A stretch of 64,000 nt of DNA from Parapristionchus giblindavisi (lineage: Eukaryota; Nematoda; Chromadorea; Rhabditida; Diplogasteridae): contig CALSFV010000245.1 in the NCBI GenBank assembly GCA_943737045.1, forward strand, positions 62,001 through 126,000, in the 5' to 3' direction. Shown here piece after piece: positions 12,088-23,200 of this stretch. The stretch's first letter is position 1. The number at the start of each line of letters is the position of its first letter. The translations under genes were made by a program, and so were the position numbers. The notes beneath the pieces were generated by a model. The model saw only the letters and a program-made list of their open reading frames with translations. It was not told the origin of the DNA and did no database searches.

Positions 12088-12589
12088 CTGGAGATAAGGG
12101 TAATTTGTAACGACGAAATTTATTTATCTGTTACAAACCAAAAGGGTGTGACAACAAGAGATTAAACATATACAGCAAATAGTGGTTTGAGTGATGGGGA
12201 GGGAACAGTGATAGAAGTAGAATATGGGGTGGGGATAATTCATAGAAATGATAGTAGTACTCGGCAAAACGGTATAGTAAGATTGAATCATTGGTTCTAT
12301 GTGGCTATGTGAGTAGAGGGTTTGCGAGAGTGGGTGAAGTGGATAGAGCAACGATGATAAAATCGCGAAAAGGATGTTTGAAAAGAGGAGAGTATTCCCT
12401 GCTTTTATTTTCTTTCGCAGAAAAACGATAACACTTATATGGCCAGACTAGAGGTCAATGAGAGAGACGATAAAGACGAAGTCAGTGGCGTCTGGAGGCA
12501 ATGACGACAATCATGAATAAATATCGATTGGTAATAATCGATTGATGATGAGCCAAAGTAAAAATGATCGCAACAAACGCAGATAGGGG

Positions 12590-12725
12590 ACACAGTATTC
12601 TGGTCCAAGCCATTTTTCTTCCAAAGCAAGACAAAGGAGAGACCATTGTATTCGAGAGAGTTTGTATGTTGAGCGGTCGTTCTTGCTTTGAAAGTCATGA
12701 GAACGCTGTGGGGAACGATGATAAA
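12590..12725. repeat. Dispersed repeat family, two copies (also 25865-25990)
   Basis: Both copies share CACAGTATTCTGGT, AAGCCATTTT, GAGAGAGTTT and TGTTGAGCGGTCGTT in the same order and spacing over about 130 bp. The second copy is diverged but collinear. The ends are not defined, and no coding potential or terminal repeats are clear. Confidence 0.6.
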
Positions 12726-12797
12726 TAAATAGAATGATATGATATGATAGAATGCATTCAGATAGGAACGTTGAAAGAGCAAAGAGGACATAAAAAG

Positions 12798-12906
12798 GCA
12801 CATCCCGAGCTATTTATTGGTATAAACTCCGCTCTGGCCACACTATCTCGCTTGCTTTGACTGTGAGAGAGTATTGCCAATGCGGATGGTAAAAATTACT
12901 TGGGGA
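12798..12906. repeat. Dispersed hairpin repeat, copy b
   Basis: This shares CTCCGCTCTGGCCACACT at the left and a decayed complement (GAGAGAGTATTGCCAATGCGGA) at the right. The outer flanks are CCCGAGCTA and a weaker match. Same family as 10151. Confidence 0.55.
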
Positions 12907-13344
12907 TATGATAATAAAGATCAAAGATTTTGTCCAAACTCACGATCATAAGTTTTTAATGGAAGAAAATACGGATAGGAAAGTATTTTAGAAGGAATAG
13001 ATATATTTGGGCGAAGGTAGAATGTTCTCGATACTAGAAAGGAGGACAAAATAAATAGGGAGAAGAAGATGATGAAGGGAGAAAAGGAGGGTCAATTTAG
13101 GAAGGAAATTGAGAGAAAAAAGGATGATGATGACGATGAGAAAAAGAGTATGAAGAATAGTTCAAGGAAAGGACGAATAGGAGATGGTTATGTGGTGTTC
13201 AACATCGACGAAAAGAAAAAAGGCTCGAGAGAGTGTGTAAAATATGGAGTGATATTTTTAACGATCAAAGAACTTTTTAAAAAGTGTCAAGGCATTTTAA
13301 TATATAAAGGTAGGTAAAAAAATCTAAATCTCGTTATTCAAAGC

Positions 13345-13395
13345 ACACAAAGTCCTGGAGATCACTGCTAGGCCAGTGATAATTCAAGGCTAATT
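13345..13395 (+). repeat. Short dispersed repeat (also 44510-44556)
   Basis: GCACACAAAGTCCTGGAGATC...GCCAGTGATAATT here matches GCACACGAAGTCCTGCGGGAGATC...GCCAGTGATAATT in RBBP6 intron 15. The element is unknown. Confidence 0.4.
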
Positions 13396-13519
13396 CAGTC
13401 CAGATCCAATTTATATAAATAATTGGAGCAGTATGATATGTTTGCAGGATGTATGTATGGAGGAAGAAGAATAATAGATGTGAGTGGGGGTGATTAATTG
13501 AGATGTAGAGGATAATGTG

Positions 13520-14500
13520 ATAAAGGGAGAGGGAGAGGAGGAAGGGGGAGAGGGAGAGGGAGAGGGAGAGGGACAGCTAGACAGAGAGAGAAAAAGAAGG
13601 AGGAGGAGAGGGAGGGGGAGAGAGAGACAGGGAGAGGGAGAGGTAGAGAGGGAAAAGGAGAGGGATTCAAGATTGACTAGGCACCGCTAGATTCATTCAT
13701 TCATTCGCAGAGTCCAGCTGTGTTATTTCAATAGACTCTCTCTCCATGATGAATGGACTTACGCCCGTTAGCGCATATGCATGCATTTCATGCACATTCT
13801 CCACATGAGGCACGATGTGCTCGCTAAACACAGAAAGTATGCTCGTTAAAGATCGCCCATGAACTGGGAACGACGTGGAATCAATTGGAGAACATTATGA
13901 CGAATTAGATTTTATCGGGATAGGATTTTATTTCGAGCTTGTCAATAAATATAACCAATATCAATGATATTATGACCAGTATTTTTAACGACATTACTTG
14001 ATCAGTAAAGATCAGTTTTTTTCCAATAAACATTGTTAGAAATCCAAGAAATAGTGTGTGAGAGGAAGAGAGTGTGGGATAGGGACATCCAAAAGTGAGG
14101 GGTACGAAGAGGTAAAAAAATACCCTCCGAGGTCAGATAAATTTATTATTATTATTAAGAAGATAGTAGAGTTATGAATGAATATGAACTGTCATCTTCT
14201 GGGGATGATGATGAGTGAGAGGAATGAAGTTATTATTATAGGGTCGATGGAGAGATCAGTTCAAGAGAATTAGTGAGGATAGGCGTTTGGACAATACAGA
14301 CTGTGAAAATATTGGATACTTAGGGAGGAAGAGGGAGGATGAAGAGAGAGGAGGAAGAGGATAGAGGAGGTAGAGGGAGGATAAGGTAGAGGGAGTAAGA
14401 GGGGGAAGGAGGAAGAGGAAGAGAGGGAGAGGAAGAGAGGAAGAGAGGAAGAGTGAGGAAGAGGAAGAGGGAGGAAGAGGTAGAGGAGGAAGAGTTAGGA
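13520..14500. repeat. GA-rich microsatellite cluster 1
   Basis: Purine-only runs on the plus strand at about 13520-13680 and 14329-14500, made of GGGAGA, GAGAGG and GAAGAG words. The long Ser/Leu/Pro open frame on the opposite strand is an artefact of composition. 13700-14300 between them shows no gene. Confidence 0.8.
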
Positions 14501-14819
14501 ACGAATAGAACAATAAGTCCTGTGTACGCGAACGATGTCCATCAAACGAATGTGTAAAGTTGAGAAAGAAGAATACGAATAATAATAAAAAATAAAAATA
14601 ATATAATATAATATAATATCACGTATAATACGATGGAATAAAGAATAAGAATAAGAATAAAAAAGAAGAATAACAAAACAATCTGAAGGAAGGAATTACG
14701 TTGACTGAATATCTTCCTTGATCTGTTTTTGTTTGTATTTTTATCAAAGTTTGAACTCGAGCAGTCAAATTGAATTCTTTTGAAAGCTGAGTGAATATGA
14801 ACGATTCGTGAAACATATA

Positions 14820-14895
14820 TGTCGGATCAAAAGGAAAAGAGGAAAAGAAAAGGCGAGAGAGTGTGCAAAACGAGAAGAGTTTTCTTTTCTTTTGC
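14820..14895 (+). repeat. Dispersed GAGAGAGTGTGCAAAA repeat
   Basis: GGCGAGAGAGTGTGCAAAACG with A/G-rich flanks and a TTTTCTTTTCTTT end. Relatives occur near 13215, 22390, 35425 and, on the opposite strand, 32790. The flanks AAGAAAAG and CTTTTCTTTT can pair, suggesting a short hairpin. 14900-15430 shows no gene. Confidence 0.45.
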
Positions 14896-15436
14896 ATCCT
14901 GTGAATAGATCAAAAATGACATTAAACTCATGCTCGTTAAATATTGAATATTTTTGTAATTGGTTTAAAAAATAAAAATAATACAGAAAGTATGGTAATT
15001 CTTTTTTCCTAATCCACCATAAATTTAAATTTAGGGAAATATGGGGCATCTACATAAGGTAGTCGTGGAATAAAAGAAAGTTTACGGTTGACTCTCTTCT
15101 TGCCGTTCAAAAGTCAAGAGAGAATGCATGTTCAACAGACGTTTTGGCTTCCTTTCCATTTATTTCAAAGCATGAATGCATAGCATAAGACATTAGTCTA
15201 AGAATAGAAAGAACATTCGGGACGCAGTATCTTTCATACCATAATTCAGGAAAATAAAAGAGAACAAATGGATTAGAGAGTGTTCTGTCTACATTTCTTT
15301 TCTTCACAGCTTCAAACATTTTTAGAGAGAGGGAGAGATTTAACACAATGCTTGATTGTGATTGGGAATGAATCATATGGGGTAAAGCGATGTTGAAAAG
15401 CCACGGAAAGAAAGTATTATAAAAGAAATAACGGAA

Positions 15437-16138
15437 GTGAGAGAGAGGGAGAGAGAGAGGGAGAGAGAGGAGAGAGAGAGAGGGAGAGAGAGAGGGAGAG
15501 AGAGAGAGAGAGAGGGAGAGAGAGGGAGAGAGAGAGGGAGAGAGAGAGGGGGAGAGAGAGAGATGGAGAGAGAGGGGAAAGAGAGAGGGAGAGAGAGAGA
15601 AAGAGGGAGAGAGAGAGAGGGAGAGAGAGAGGGGGAGAGAGAGAGATGGAGAGAGAGGGGAAAGAGAGAGGGAGAGAGAGAGAAAGAGGGAGAGACAGAG
15701 AGAAAAAAGTGGTAGTATGTCTACCTTTGAATAGGGCATAATGCCATGTTTACATAGTAGTGATGAATGAGAGAAATAGAGACAGAGGGGAGGGGGGAGG
15801 GTGAAGATGGACAATGTAGCGGTCGAAACACCATAAAACACAATTATTGATTTTTTATAGTTCGCATTTTACAATTTAAATCTAATGTGAATCCAAACTT
15901 ATATTTGTAAATTTTAACCTATTCATTTAAAGGCACATTCCATGGTCATTTTAGTCTCCGCTCTGGCCACGATCTCTCGCAGATAAAGAAAGCGAGAGAG
16001 TATTTCCAGAGCGGAGATTTTCAAATTACCTCGGGCTGTGCCTTCAATGTCCATTGATATGGAGAGAAGAAAGGAATGAACAGACACAAAGATCATCCCT
16101 TCCGATTAGATTGAGCTGCATTCTTGTGATCTATCCCT

Positions 16139-16182
<44 letters not shown>

Positions 16183-16430
16183 GTCCCTCACTTCCGCTGA
16201 CCATCCTCTGCAACTTCTCATGCTCTCTCACTATCCCATCATCTCTCTATCTATCTATCTCCTCCCATGACTGGCCACATCAAGCTGCAAATGAGCCCCC
16301 AGATAAGATACAAATCGAGTGAAGGGGAGAGGGTGGGGAGAGGGAGAGAGAGAGAGAGAGAGATGGGGAGGGAGGGAGAGAGAGAGACGATAGAGGGAGG
16401 GGAGGGGGAATAGGAGAGGGAGAGACCGAT
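15437..16430. repeat. GA/CT microsatellite cluster 2
   Basis: 15437-15715 is an almost unbroken GAGAGG tract with an internal duplication of about 80 bp (15531 and 15612). A CT tract is at 16138-16182 and a GA tract at 16325-16430. The open frames reading (RE)n or (SL)n are compositional artefacts. Confidence 0.85.
15932..16052. repeat. Dispersed hairpin repeat, copy c
   Basis: A well-kept copy: outer AAAGGCACA and TGTGCCTT ends, inner CTCCGCTCTGG and CCAGAGCGGAG arms, and the loop region CTCTCGC...GCGAGAG. It can form a stem of about 50 bp. Confidence 0.7.
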
Positions 16431-16573
16431 AGAAATATAAATAGATACAAAAGGTTCGACGACGAAAATGGACGAAATAGACAAATTTATCAATGGTATT
16501 CTAAGAATATGCAGTCAATAAGGGCCAGAAATATCCTTGTAATATTTCTTGAAGAAAGCAATAGTGGACGATT

Positions 16574-16682
16574 AAAGGCACGCCCGGGCTAATTTGAAAC
16601 TCTCCGCTCTGACAACGCTCTCTCGCTGTCTTTGTCTACGAGAGTGCATTGCCAGTGCGTAGAGTGAAATTAACCGTTGTAT
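16574..16682. repeat. Dispersed hairpin repeat, copy d, abutting the LTR element
   Basis: It starts TTAAAGGCACGCCCGGGCTAA and carries CTCCGCTCTGACAACGCTCTC. Its right arm is decayed and runs up to the LTR element's target site. Same family as 10151. Confidence 0.6.
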
Positions 16683-16687
16683 CACAG

Positions 16688-16977
16688 AGTTGCATAGTGC
16701 ATAGCCTATTGCATATTAGATCTCATTGATTACCTAAGTACACCGGTTAATCATATTATCATTGTGCAGAATCATGCAGGCACCAACAAAGAAGGAATAC
16801 AATTAGGAATGAAATGAGGGCCTATATAAGGCCCCTTATCCCTTTCACCTATGTCCTCTGGCCTCACCGGCCTATCCCGTCTACCTCCTCTTTGCTCTCT
16901 CTTAAGTCCCTCACATGGGCACCCGATAAACTTGCTATAAGGCAACTATCTAGTATCGTACACAGCAATAAACAACT
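16688..16977 (+). repeat. 5' LTR
   Basis: 290 bp, AGTTG...CAACT. A TATA box (TATATAAG) lies at 16823-16830 and AATAAA near the 3' end (CAGCAATAAACAACT), the usual promoter and polyadenylation signals of an LTR. Confidence 0.92.
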
Positions 16978-19145
16978 GGCGACCAGAACTCACGCCTTTT
17001 TTGCTAAGTACTGTATACTGGTAAGAAGCTTGGTCATAGAACCACGAGCTTACGAGAGAAAGCGCTAACCGGCAAAAAACCGAGGCCTATTGGCTAAGCC
17101 CGTGCCTTCGTGCCGGGAACCTCATGGTCTATTGTATAAGAGAATGTTAAACAATTCTTGACCATCAGTGGCGTAGCAAACGGAGCCATCTGGCCCACAA
17201 CCAGACAGCAAATCTGTCCGAGTACGGAAAACTCCGTAACAAATATGATAGGCAATACGAATAGCAGGAACATCCTGAACATCAATTCTTGCCAAGAAGT
17301 GGGATTCGCGGTACCACGGAATGGCAGAGATTCAACATGGCTTCTCAACAGTTTGACCTTGGGCGGGACTTGATCAACCCTGCCAACCTTGGTCACAGTT
17401 CAAAACCACGGTCACTCCGTACAGTACGAACTGGATACTGACAACGCCATGTTTAACAAGACTTCTTTGAAACGATTGGAAGCCTAAGCTATGCAAGGTC
17501 TCACAGACAGCGTCAGCTAGCAACGGCGCCAAGATCGTTTTTCAAAGTGTCTGTCGAGTTCGTATGCGCCTAAATAAAATTTAACACACCAGAGACCCTG
17601 TTCGACCTCCAGGTCCAAAAAATTTCTACATGAGACAACCCTCACAATATCCGTTTGTGGGGAGGGATTTAATCCTCGCTCGTGGCAAGGACATGGAACC
17701 TTACCTAATGGGACACCCATGACATGAATTGAGTCAGCATGATTCAGCGAGGAGCAAGCTTGATACATTGCTCAAGGCCAACGCTGACCTGTTCGAAAAT
17801 GAACTGGGCAAGTTTCATTAACAGGCTGGACTCAGATTCTAGGTGGTAAACCCGACCGGTTTTTCCGGAAAGCCGGGCCGGTACCCATGTACCTGGGTGG
17901 TGACAGCCATTTGGAAGGATGGTTGTCGAACAGTAAGGGTTGGCTCCATTGAGCAGACAAAATGTAGGTCAACCCCGGCAAATGCGCCGAAACCAGTAGG
18001 GAGATTCGGAACAAGTGGTTATCAAACAAACGTCGAATCCAATCTTGGATATGAACGTTACCGCTATCGAATTAACCTTCCCATCTCTCCAATGACGGAG
18101 AAAGAACTCCGAGGTAGATCTATAAGATACCTACCAGAATGGAGTTGAGCGACGAGGCGGATAAATATCCAGTCAACACACTGTGTGTGTCTGTGGACAA
18201 GGGCTTTTAGCCTGCACAAATCGTGTTGCTACACTCATGGACTGCCATAAGGAGAGTCTGGGTTACTCCAGACGCTCTCCGAAAGACATGGTAGAGAGCA
18301 TGCCATCAGTGTAAGATATAAGAGGCTTCTGTTCGAATTAGCCCCCGCCCCAGCCATTCCTAAAGACCCTGGAAGAGTCTGCGGCTGGTATCGAGGAATG
18401 TGGTGATCGACCTCGATGACGTCACTACAACCGCACCACATATAACGAGCATAGCTCGGTAGCCAAGGTGCTGGTAGTTGCGAAGGATTTAATCAGAATT
18501 TTGGTCCGTCTAGTGAGTAACGAACGAGACAAAACCCGAGAAGGTGACGCTTTAATAAAAGGCCATCACCGGGAGGTCTTTAAACAGGTCGTAAACAAGT
18601 ATCAACCAACTTAACTTAAGTTGGATACGAAATTACGAAAGTCCGATCCAAATCTCCAAATACTACATTCGAGACCCTCAAACTATGGGTTTGATCAGAC
18701 TGAACGTTAACTCACTACGTCAGAAGCACGACTGGCCTATCAATGATCCTTCGCAAATTGATGCATCTGATTAAGGCCATGGAGCCATAAGATAGCATCA
18801 AGATCCGAATGGGACGAACAGACCATAGGATCTGCGTCCAAATCACTGACAAGGTGAATATTATAACCAATTAAATTTGGAGTGTAGAGGTTAAACGGCT
18901 AAACCACTGTTCCTCACACAATCAGATCACCAACCTTGATCAGGATTTTCGTTTCCTAAGCTTCTATTCCTATAGTTGCGCAACGCCGACTCAACATCCT
19001 GAGCACGGTTAATGGAATAACATTCGGAACATTCTGAATGTAAACGGACGGTTTGTCGCGACCCCGTTTTGAAGCAGTCCCAGACTGTAGCTAGGAATCG
19101 AAGACGCTTGATGTCAGAAACTGACACACACATTCATCAGTAGTA

Positions 19146-19790
19146 ATGAATGAATTAAAGCGACTAAGGATGACCCTATCCTTATACACAGGCAAACCTA
19201 GGGATGAGGTGCTGACCATCCCACTCAGGAAAGCCCTGCAAGGTGCGACAAGAAGAGTTAACCGTATCATGTGGTTACCGCGATGGAAACATCGCTTAGT
19301 CGTTCCTAAGGTGTTGCAACTGCGCATCTTAAAATTGATCCATGAGAACCATTCGGAATAGAGCGCATGAAGACACTCATACGATTCCGTTTCTTGTTTT
19401 CCCACCATGGACAGAATGATTTAGCTAATGGCAACGTCGTGTAAGACCTATGCAGAGATAGGCAATAAACCGACAAAAGCCCACTACATAGCTGGGAAGT
19501 GCCGAAAGCACCGTGGAAAAGGCGACATATAGATGTTTGTGAACCATTCCATCACTCCATGTAGTAATCATGGTCGACGCAAAGTCAAAACGTTCAGGAA
19601 TGCTCAAACTGAAACAACTACGGTATTCGCCACCGCTAAAAAAACTTATGGAATCTGCTATTCACGGTCCTTCCCGAACACATTGGGAGTGGTAACGGCC
19701 CCCGGCTGGCATCAAGTGAATTCGAGAAATTCCTTACAAAGCCCGATAACCAATGAACACTTACACCACCGTATCATCCAAATTCAAATC
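19146..19790 (+). pseudogene. Decayed gypsy integrase remnants
   Basis: 19146-19361 reads through RIMWLPRWKHRLVVPKVL and RILKLIHENH, matching the VVP..L...L..H..H start of the integrase zinc-binding domain. About 19560-19700 reads IMVDAKSK..SGM and, after a frame change, APGWHQVNS, recalling the core motif VVDAFSKWPEV. Stops and frame changes break it throughout, so it cannot be active. Confidence 0.5.
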
Positions 19791-21134
19791 ACCAGACATA
19801 AAGATATGTAAAGCATTAACTAATGCTGTGGAAAATATAAATCCACGTCAAAAGGTGATATGGAAACGGTCGTAAAGAAAAGTCTTGTTCGAATATAGAG
19901 TAACTCCTCATCCATGGACTTAAATCAGTCCAACCGAGCACTCATGTGCAGAGAGTTTACGCTCAAGATTGACATACACACATACCAGACAAGGTATGAA
20001 TATGGTTAAAGAACCCAACAGATACCTCGGAAACGCAAAGAGTTAATCATAACAAAATAGAGCGTTCGAGGTAGGGTATATTACCACAAGTCGTTCGCAG
20101 TTTGGAACCCATGAAGGGTAATACAAAAACCTCAGCGAACGCACACACATGTCCAATCTTGGAAACCATGTAGAAGTGTATGAGAATCACTTTAATAGAA
20201 AAGAAATCGGTACAACATGAGGTTGCGTTTTGAATACGGTAAAGCAATGTACTAAAGCTCTGTCTGAGAACAGGGAACCTTCTACCCAAAGCTTCCGTAA
20301 TAAAGAGAGAACAGTATCTCCTAAAGCACCTAGTACGAGTAACTTGGTGAATCTTGAACCTCCTCTGAAATCTCATTCCCATCCACGAGATGGGGAGGAA
20401 GAAAGGTTCAAAACGCTCCTCTAAAGAGAGAAAAGCAACGGAGTGATTCTCCGAATACGTGCCTAACAAACGCTTTTAGCAGGGTTAGCAGATTGACAGA
20501 ATGATCTCTCATAGTCAATTAGCAATAATAACTTGCACATTGAACCCGAAGTTAGCATGAGTTAAATTGCACAAAAGAGATCAATCATCAATGATGCATT
20601 AAATAACTATGCATAAAGATATCTCTTAAATCTTACGTGGTGGTGACGTGGGGAGGAGAAGAAAGAGGACAGAAGGAGGTGGCAACATTCGACCAAGGTC
20701 GTAAGCCAAAAGTATCCTTCTACCTAAGGTGGCAAGCCTCCTGCCTCTAATAGTGATGCTCAAACCCGAACAGGTGAGCACTCCCTACAATGTACGTCAC
20801 CACCGACTACAACTCCGCCTCCGCATCCATTCGCGTCGCACTCTCCGCAGACTCCGAGCTCTAAACTAGAGCATGTATCATTCCGGAGTTGCTCAGGAAA
20901 CCTTGAGCAAGAGACTTGAGCGGATGTGAAGATGCCGATACCGACTACTGACCAGTTGGCCGCGCTGATGCAAGGTCTAAACACTCCTAGAATGATTGCC
21001 CATCGCTCTGGCGAAAACAGACCCTTGAGGTCCCTCGCCACCGAAGCGACATCGTGATCTGGGAACCTCGCCTTGAGGCGCGCCTCTTCACGAGACATCA
21101 TATAGGTAACCCCGCACTTGAGATCTAGGGGAGG

Positions 21135-21424
21135 AGTTGCATAGTGCATAGCCTATTGCATATTAGATCTCATTGATTACCTAAGTACACCGGTTAATCA
21201 TATTATCATTGTGCAGAATCATGCAGGCACCAACAAAGAAGGAATACAATTAGGAATGAAATGAGGGCCTATATAAGGCCCCTTATCCCTTTCACCTATG
21301 TCCTCTGGCCTCACCGGCCTATCCCGTCTACCTCCTCTTTGCTCTCTCTTAAGTCCCTCACATGGGCACCCGATAAACTTGCTATAAGGCAACTATCTAG
21401 TATCGTACACAGCAATAAACAACT
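21135..21424 (+). repeat. 3' LTR
   Basis: By eye identical to the 5' LTR over 290 bp, preceded by the polypurine tract CTAGGGGAGG and followed by the target duplication CACAG. Confidence 0.92.
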
Positions 21425-21429
21425 CACAG

Positions 21430-21732
21430 TTTCTTCATTTCTTGATATTGATAACAAAGTGCTCGATCTGATTGTGAGGAGTCAAACGAACTTGTACAAA
21501 CATAGATCACTATTGAAACGCTTTCAGACATGTCATCCAGAATGGATTGAGGAAGAAGAAGAAGAAAAGGATATGGACTGAGAGATGGACTGAAGGAGAT
21601 GGGGATGTCCTCTGGTGAATGAGAAAAGAAGAAGATCTATCTATAGATATCCTCCCATCTCTCTCTCTTCCTCCCCCCAAACGTCTTCATTCACTCATTC
21701 TCCTTCCAGAAGGAGAGAGAGGGAGAGGGAGG

Positions 21733-21781
<49 letters not shown>

Positions 21782-23200
21782 TCTGCAAGATTGGACCACA
21801 GTGTCTCATTCAAACATCTCTCAACCAAACCCTCTAGGGTTCAAAGAAAGAAATATCCAACAGACTAAGATAGAAGATGTCTAGATATAAGTGAAGTGAT
21901 CTGAAGATGGAGTGCATCCACGTGGTCTCTGTTTTCTTGGCAACGTGCCAAGGAAAAGCTCTCGTTGTCATATATGGTACCAGCCAGTATTCTGTCCGTA
22001 TCTGCACTCTCTCAAAATTAATGCTCTCTGGCTTGTCTGGCTTTCGATGGCTTACTCCAGAATACTGTGATTAAGTCGGATGAGAACCGTATTTCGCTAT
22101 ACCGTCTCTGACATAGCAGTTGTCTCTCGCCTACTTTCGGCTCTCATCCGACCAGCTCTGTCGCTTCACACACGCCAAATTTCAATTAGAACGGTATCCA
22201 ACTAACTGCTTGGACCTAGCAGAGGTCTTCTCCGAACAAGAAAACAAGAAGAACTTAAATTTTATTGACTAGACTCATTGTCAGAGACGGAGTATGGTCG
22301 GAAAGAGTTCAGGATAAGGACAACCTGGGTGTAAGGGAAAAGGAAAAGATTGTTGTTGTTTTGTATGATGATCAAAAGCCACAGGAAGAGAAAAACGGAC
22401 GAGAGAGTGTGTAAAAAGCGGAGAGTCCTTTCTGATATTATTTAGCCTGTTTAACAATTTACAGACTGCTAAGTTATTATTTATATATTAACTTATTTTT
22501 CTTCAACGATAAATAAATAAATATTATATAAATTAAATAAATAAATATAATTATTATAATATTAAATATTATTATTATTATTACTATCTTCAACGATAAA
22601 CAGAGAGAGGTGAAAGTGAAAATCGTTTCGGGATATGTTTCACATCGATCATATCATCATGTGGCCGTCACGATAGGTGTTACTTTATCGGGGTTTTGTA
22701 GAAAATAAACAAATTATTAACTTAAAAATAAACCAATATTTACGTTACGAAAAGGAAATGAACCATGAAGTAATGAAGAAAAAAAACCATCGACTTTTCT
22801 CATTGTGTCACTCACACAGAAAAATTAACTACATTTCTAATTTCTTTCTTTTCATTTTCTTAATTATAAGAAAAATCTGTGAAAAATCCTCTGTAAAAGA
22901 AAGAAATTCAATTTCTGACGTTCTGTTCTAAGCAGTCAATTTCTTAGAACAGAACATCTTCATTGTGAGCATAATCTCATCTCTTTTCCTCTAAACACGT
23001 AATCTCTCTCTCTGTTTTTTTACTTTTCTTTTCGTACTAATGAACAAAACCGTAAAGATTTGGAGAAGCAGATAAAATCGATAAACAACATGGAAATTGA
23101 GCCAAACAACGTATGTGAGATAACGAAGAAGAGGAAGAATGAGAGGAGAGGGGGAAATAAAAATGAAAGGAGATAAAGGAGAGAGAGATCAAATTAGATG
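21430..23200. other. Intergenic: no supported gene
   Basis: It contains a GA tract (21708-21780), a copy of the GAGAGAGTGTG repeat near 22390 and A/T-rich ATTATT runs (22480-22580). Open frames are short and compositionally simple. Nothing here supports a coding gene. Confidence 0.5.

Larger units (their letters stand above)
12088..13500. other. Intergenic: no supported gene
   Basis: This lies upstream of the NUDT18 gene on its minus strand and should include its promoter and any 5'-UTR exon. It contains a repeat at 12590-12725 and a hairpin repeat at 12798-12906. The small open frame at 13069-13317 is A/G-biased and not convincing. Confidence 0.5.
16688..21424 (+). mobile_element. Gypsy-like LTR retrotransposon, decayed interior
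   Basis: The complete element is 4737 bp, flanked by a perfect 5-bp target duplication CACAG (16683-16687 and 21425-21429). The LTRs are 290 bp each and I see no difference between them. The LTR end AGTTG...CAACT is a 5-bp inverted repeat, not TG...CA. A primer-binding site starts TGGCGACCAGAAC at the LTR boundary. A polypurine tract CTAGGGGAGG precedes the right LTR. The interior has stop codons in all frames. A protease-like ELDTDN is seen near 17425 and integrase traces at 19146-19790, in gypsy order. Confidence 0.9.

Noticed and set aside
15107..15841. 244-codon Ser/Leu-rich frame on the minus strand
   Set aside because: Most of it translates a GA microsatellite; the flanks lack gene features.
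16814..17068. Plus-strand frame, repeated at 21261-21581
   Set aside because: It lies mainly in the LTRs, which hold promoter and polyadenylation signals, not protein.
20760..21149. 129-codon minus-strand frame in the retroelement
   Set aside because: It opposes the element's coding direction and matches no retroelement protein that I know.
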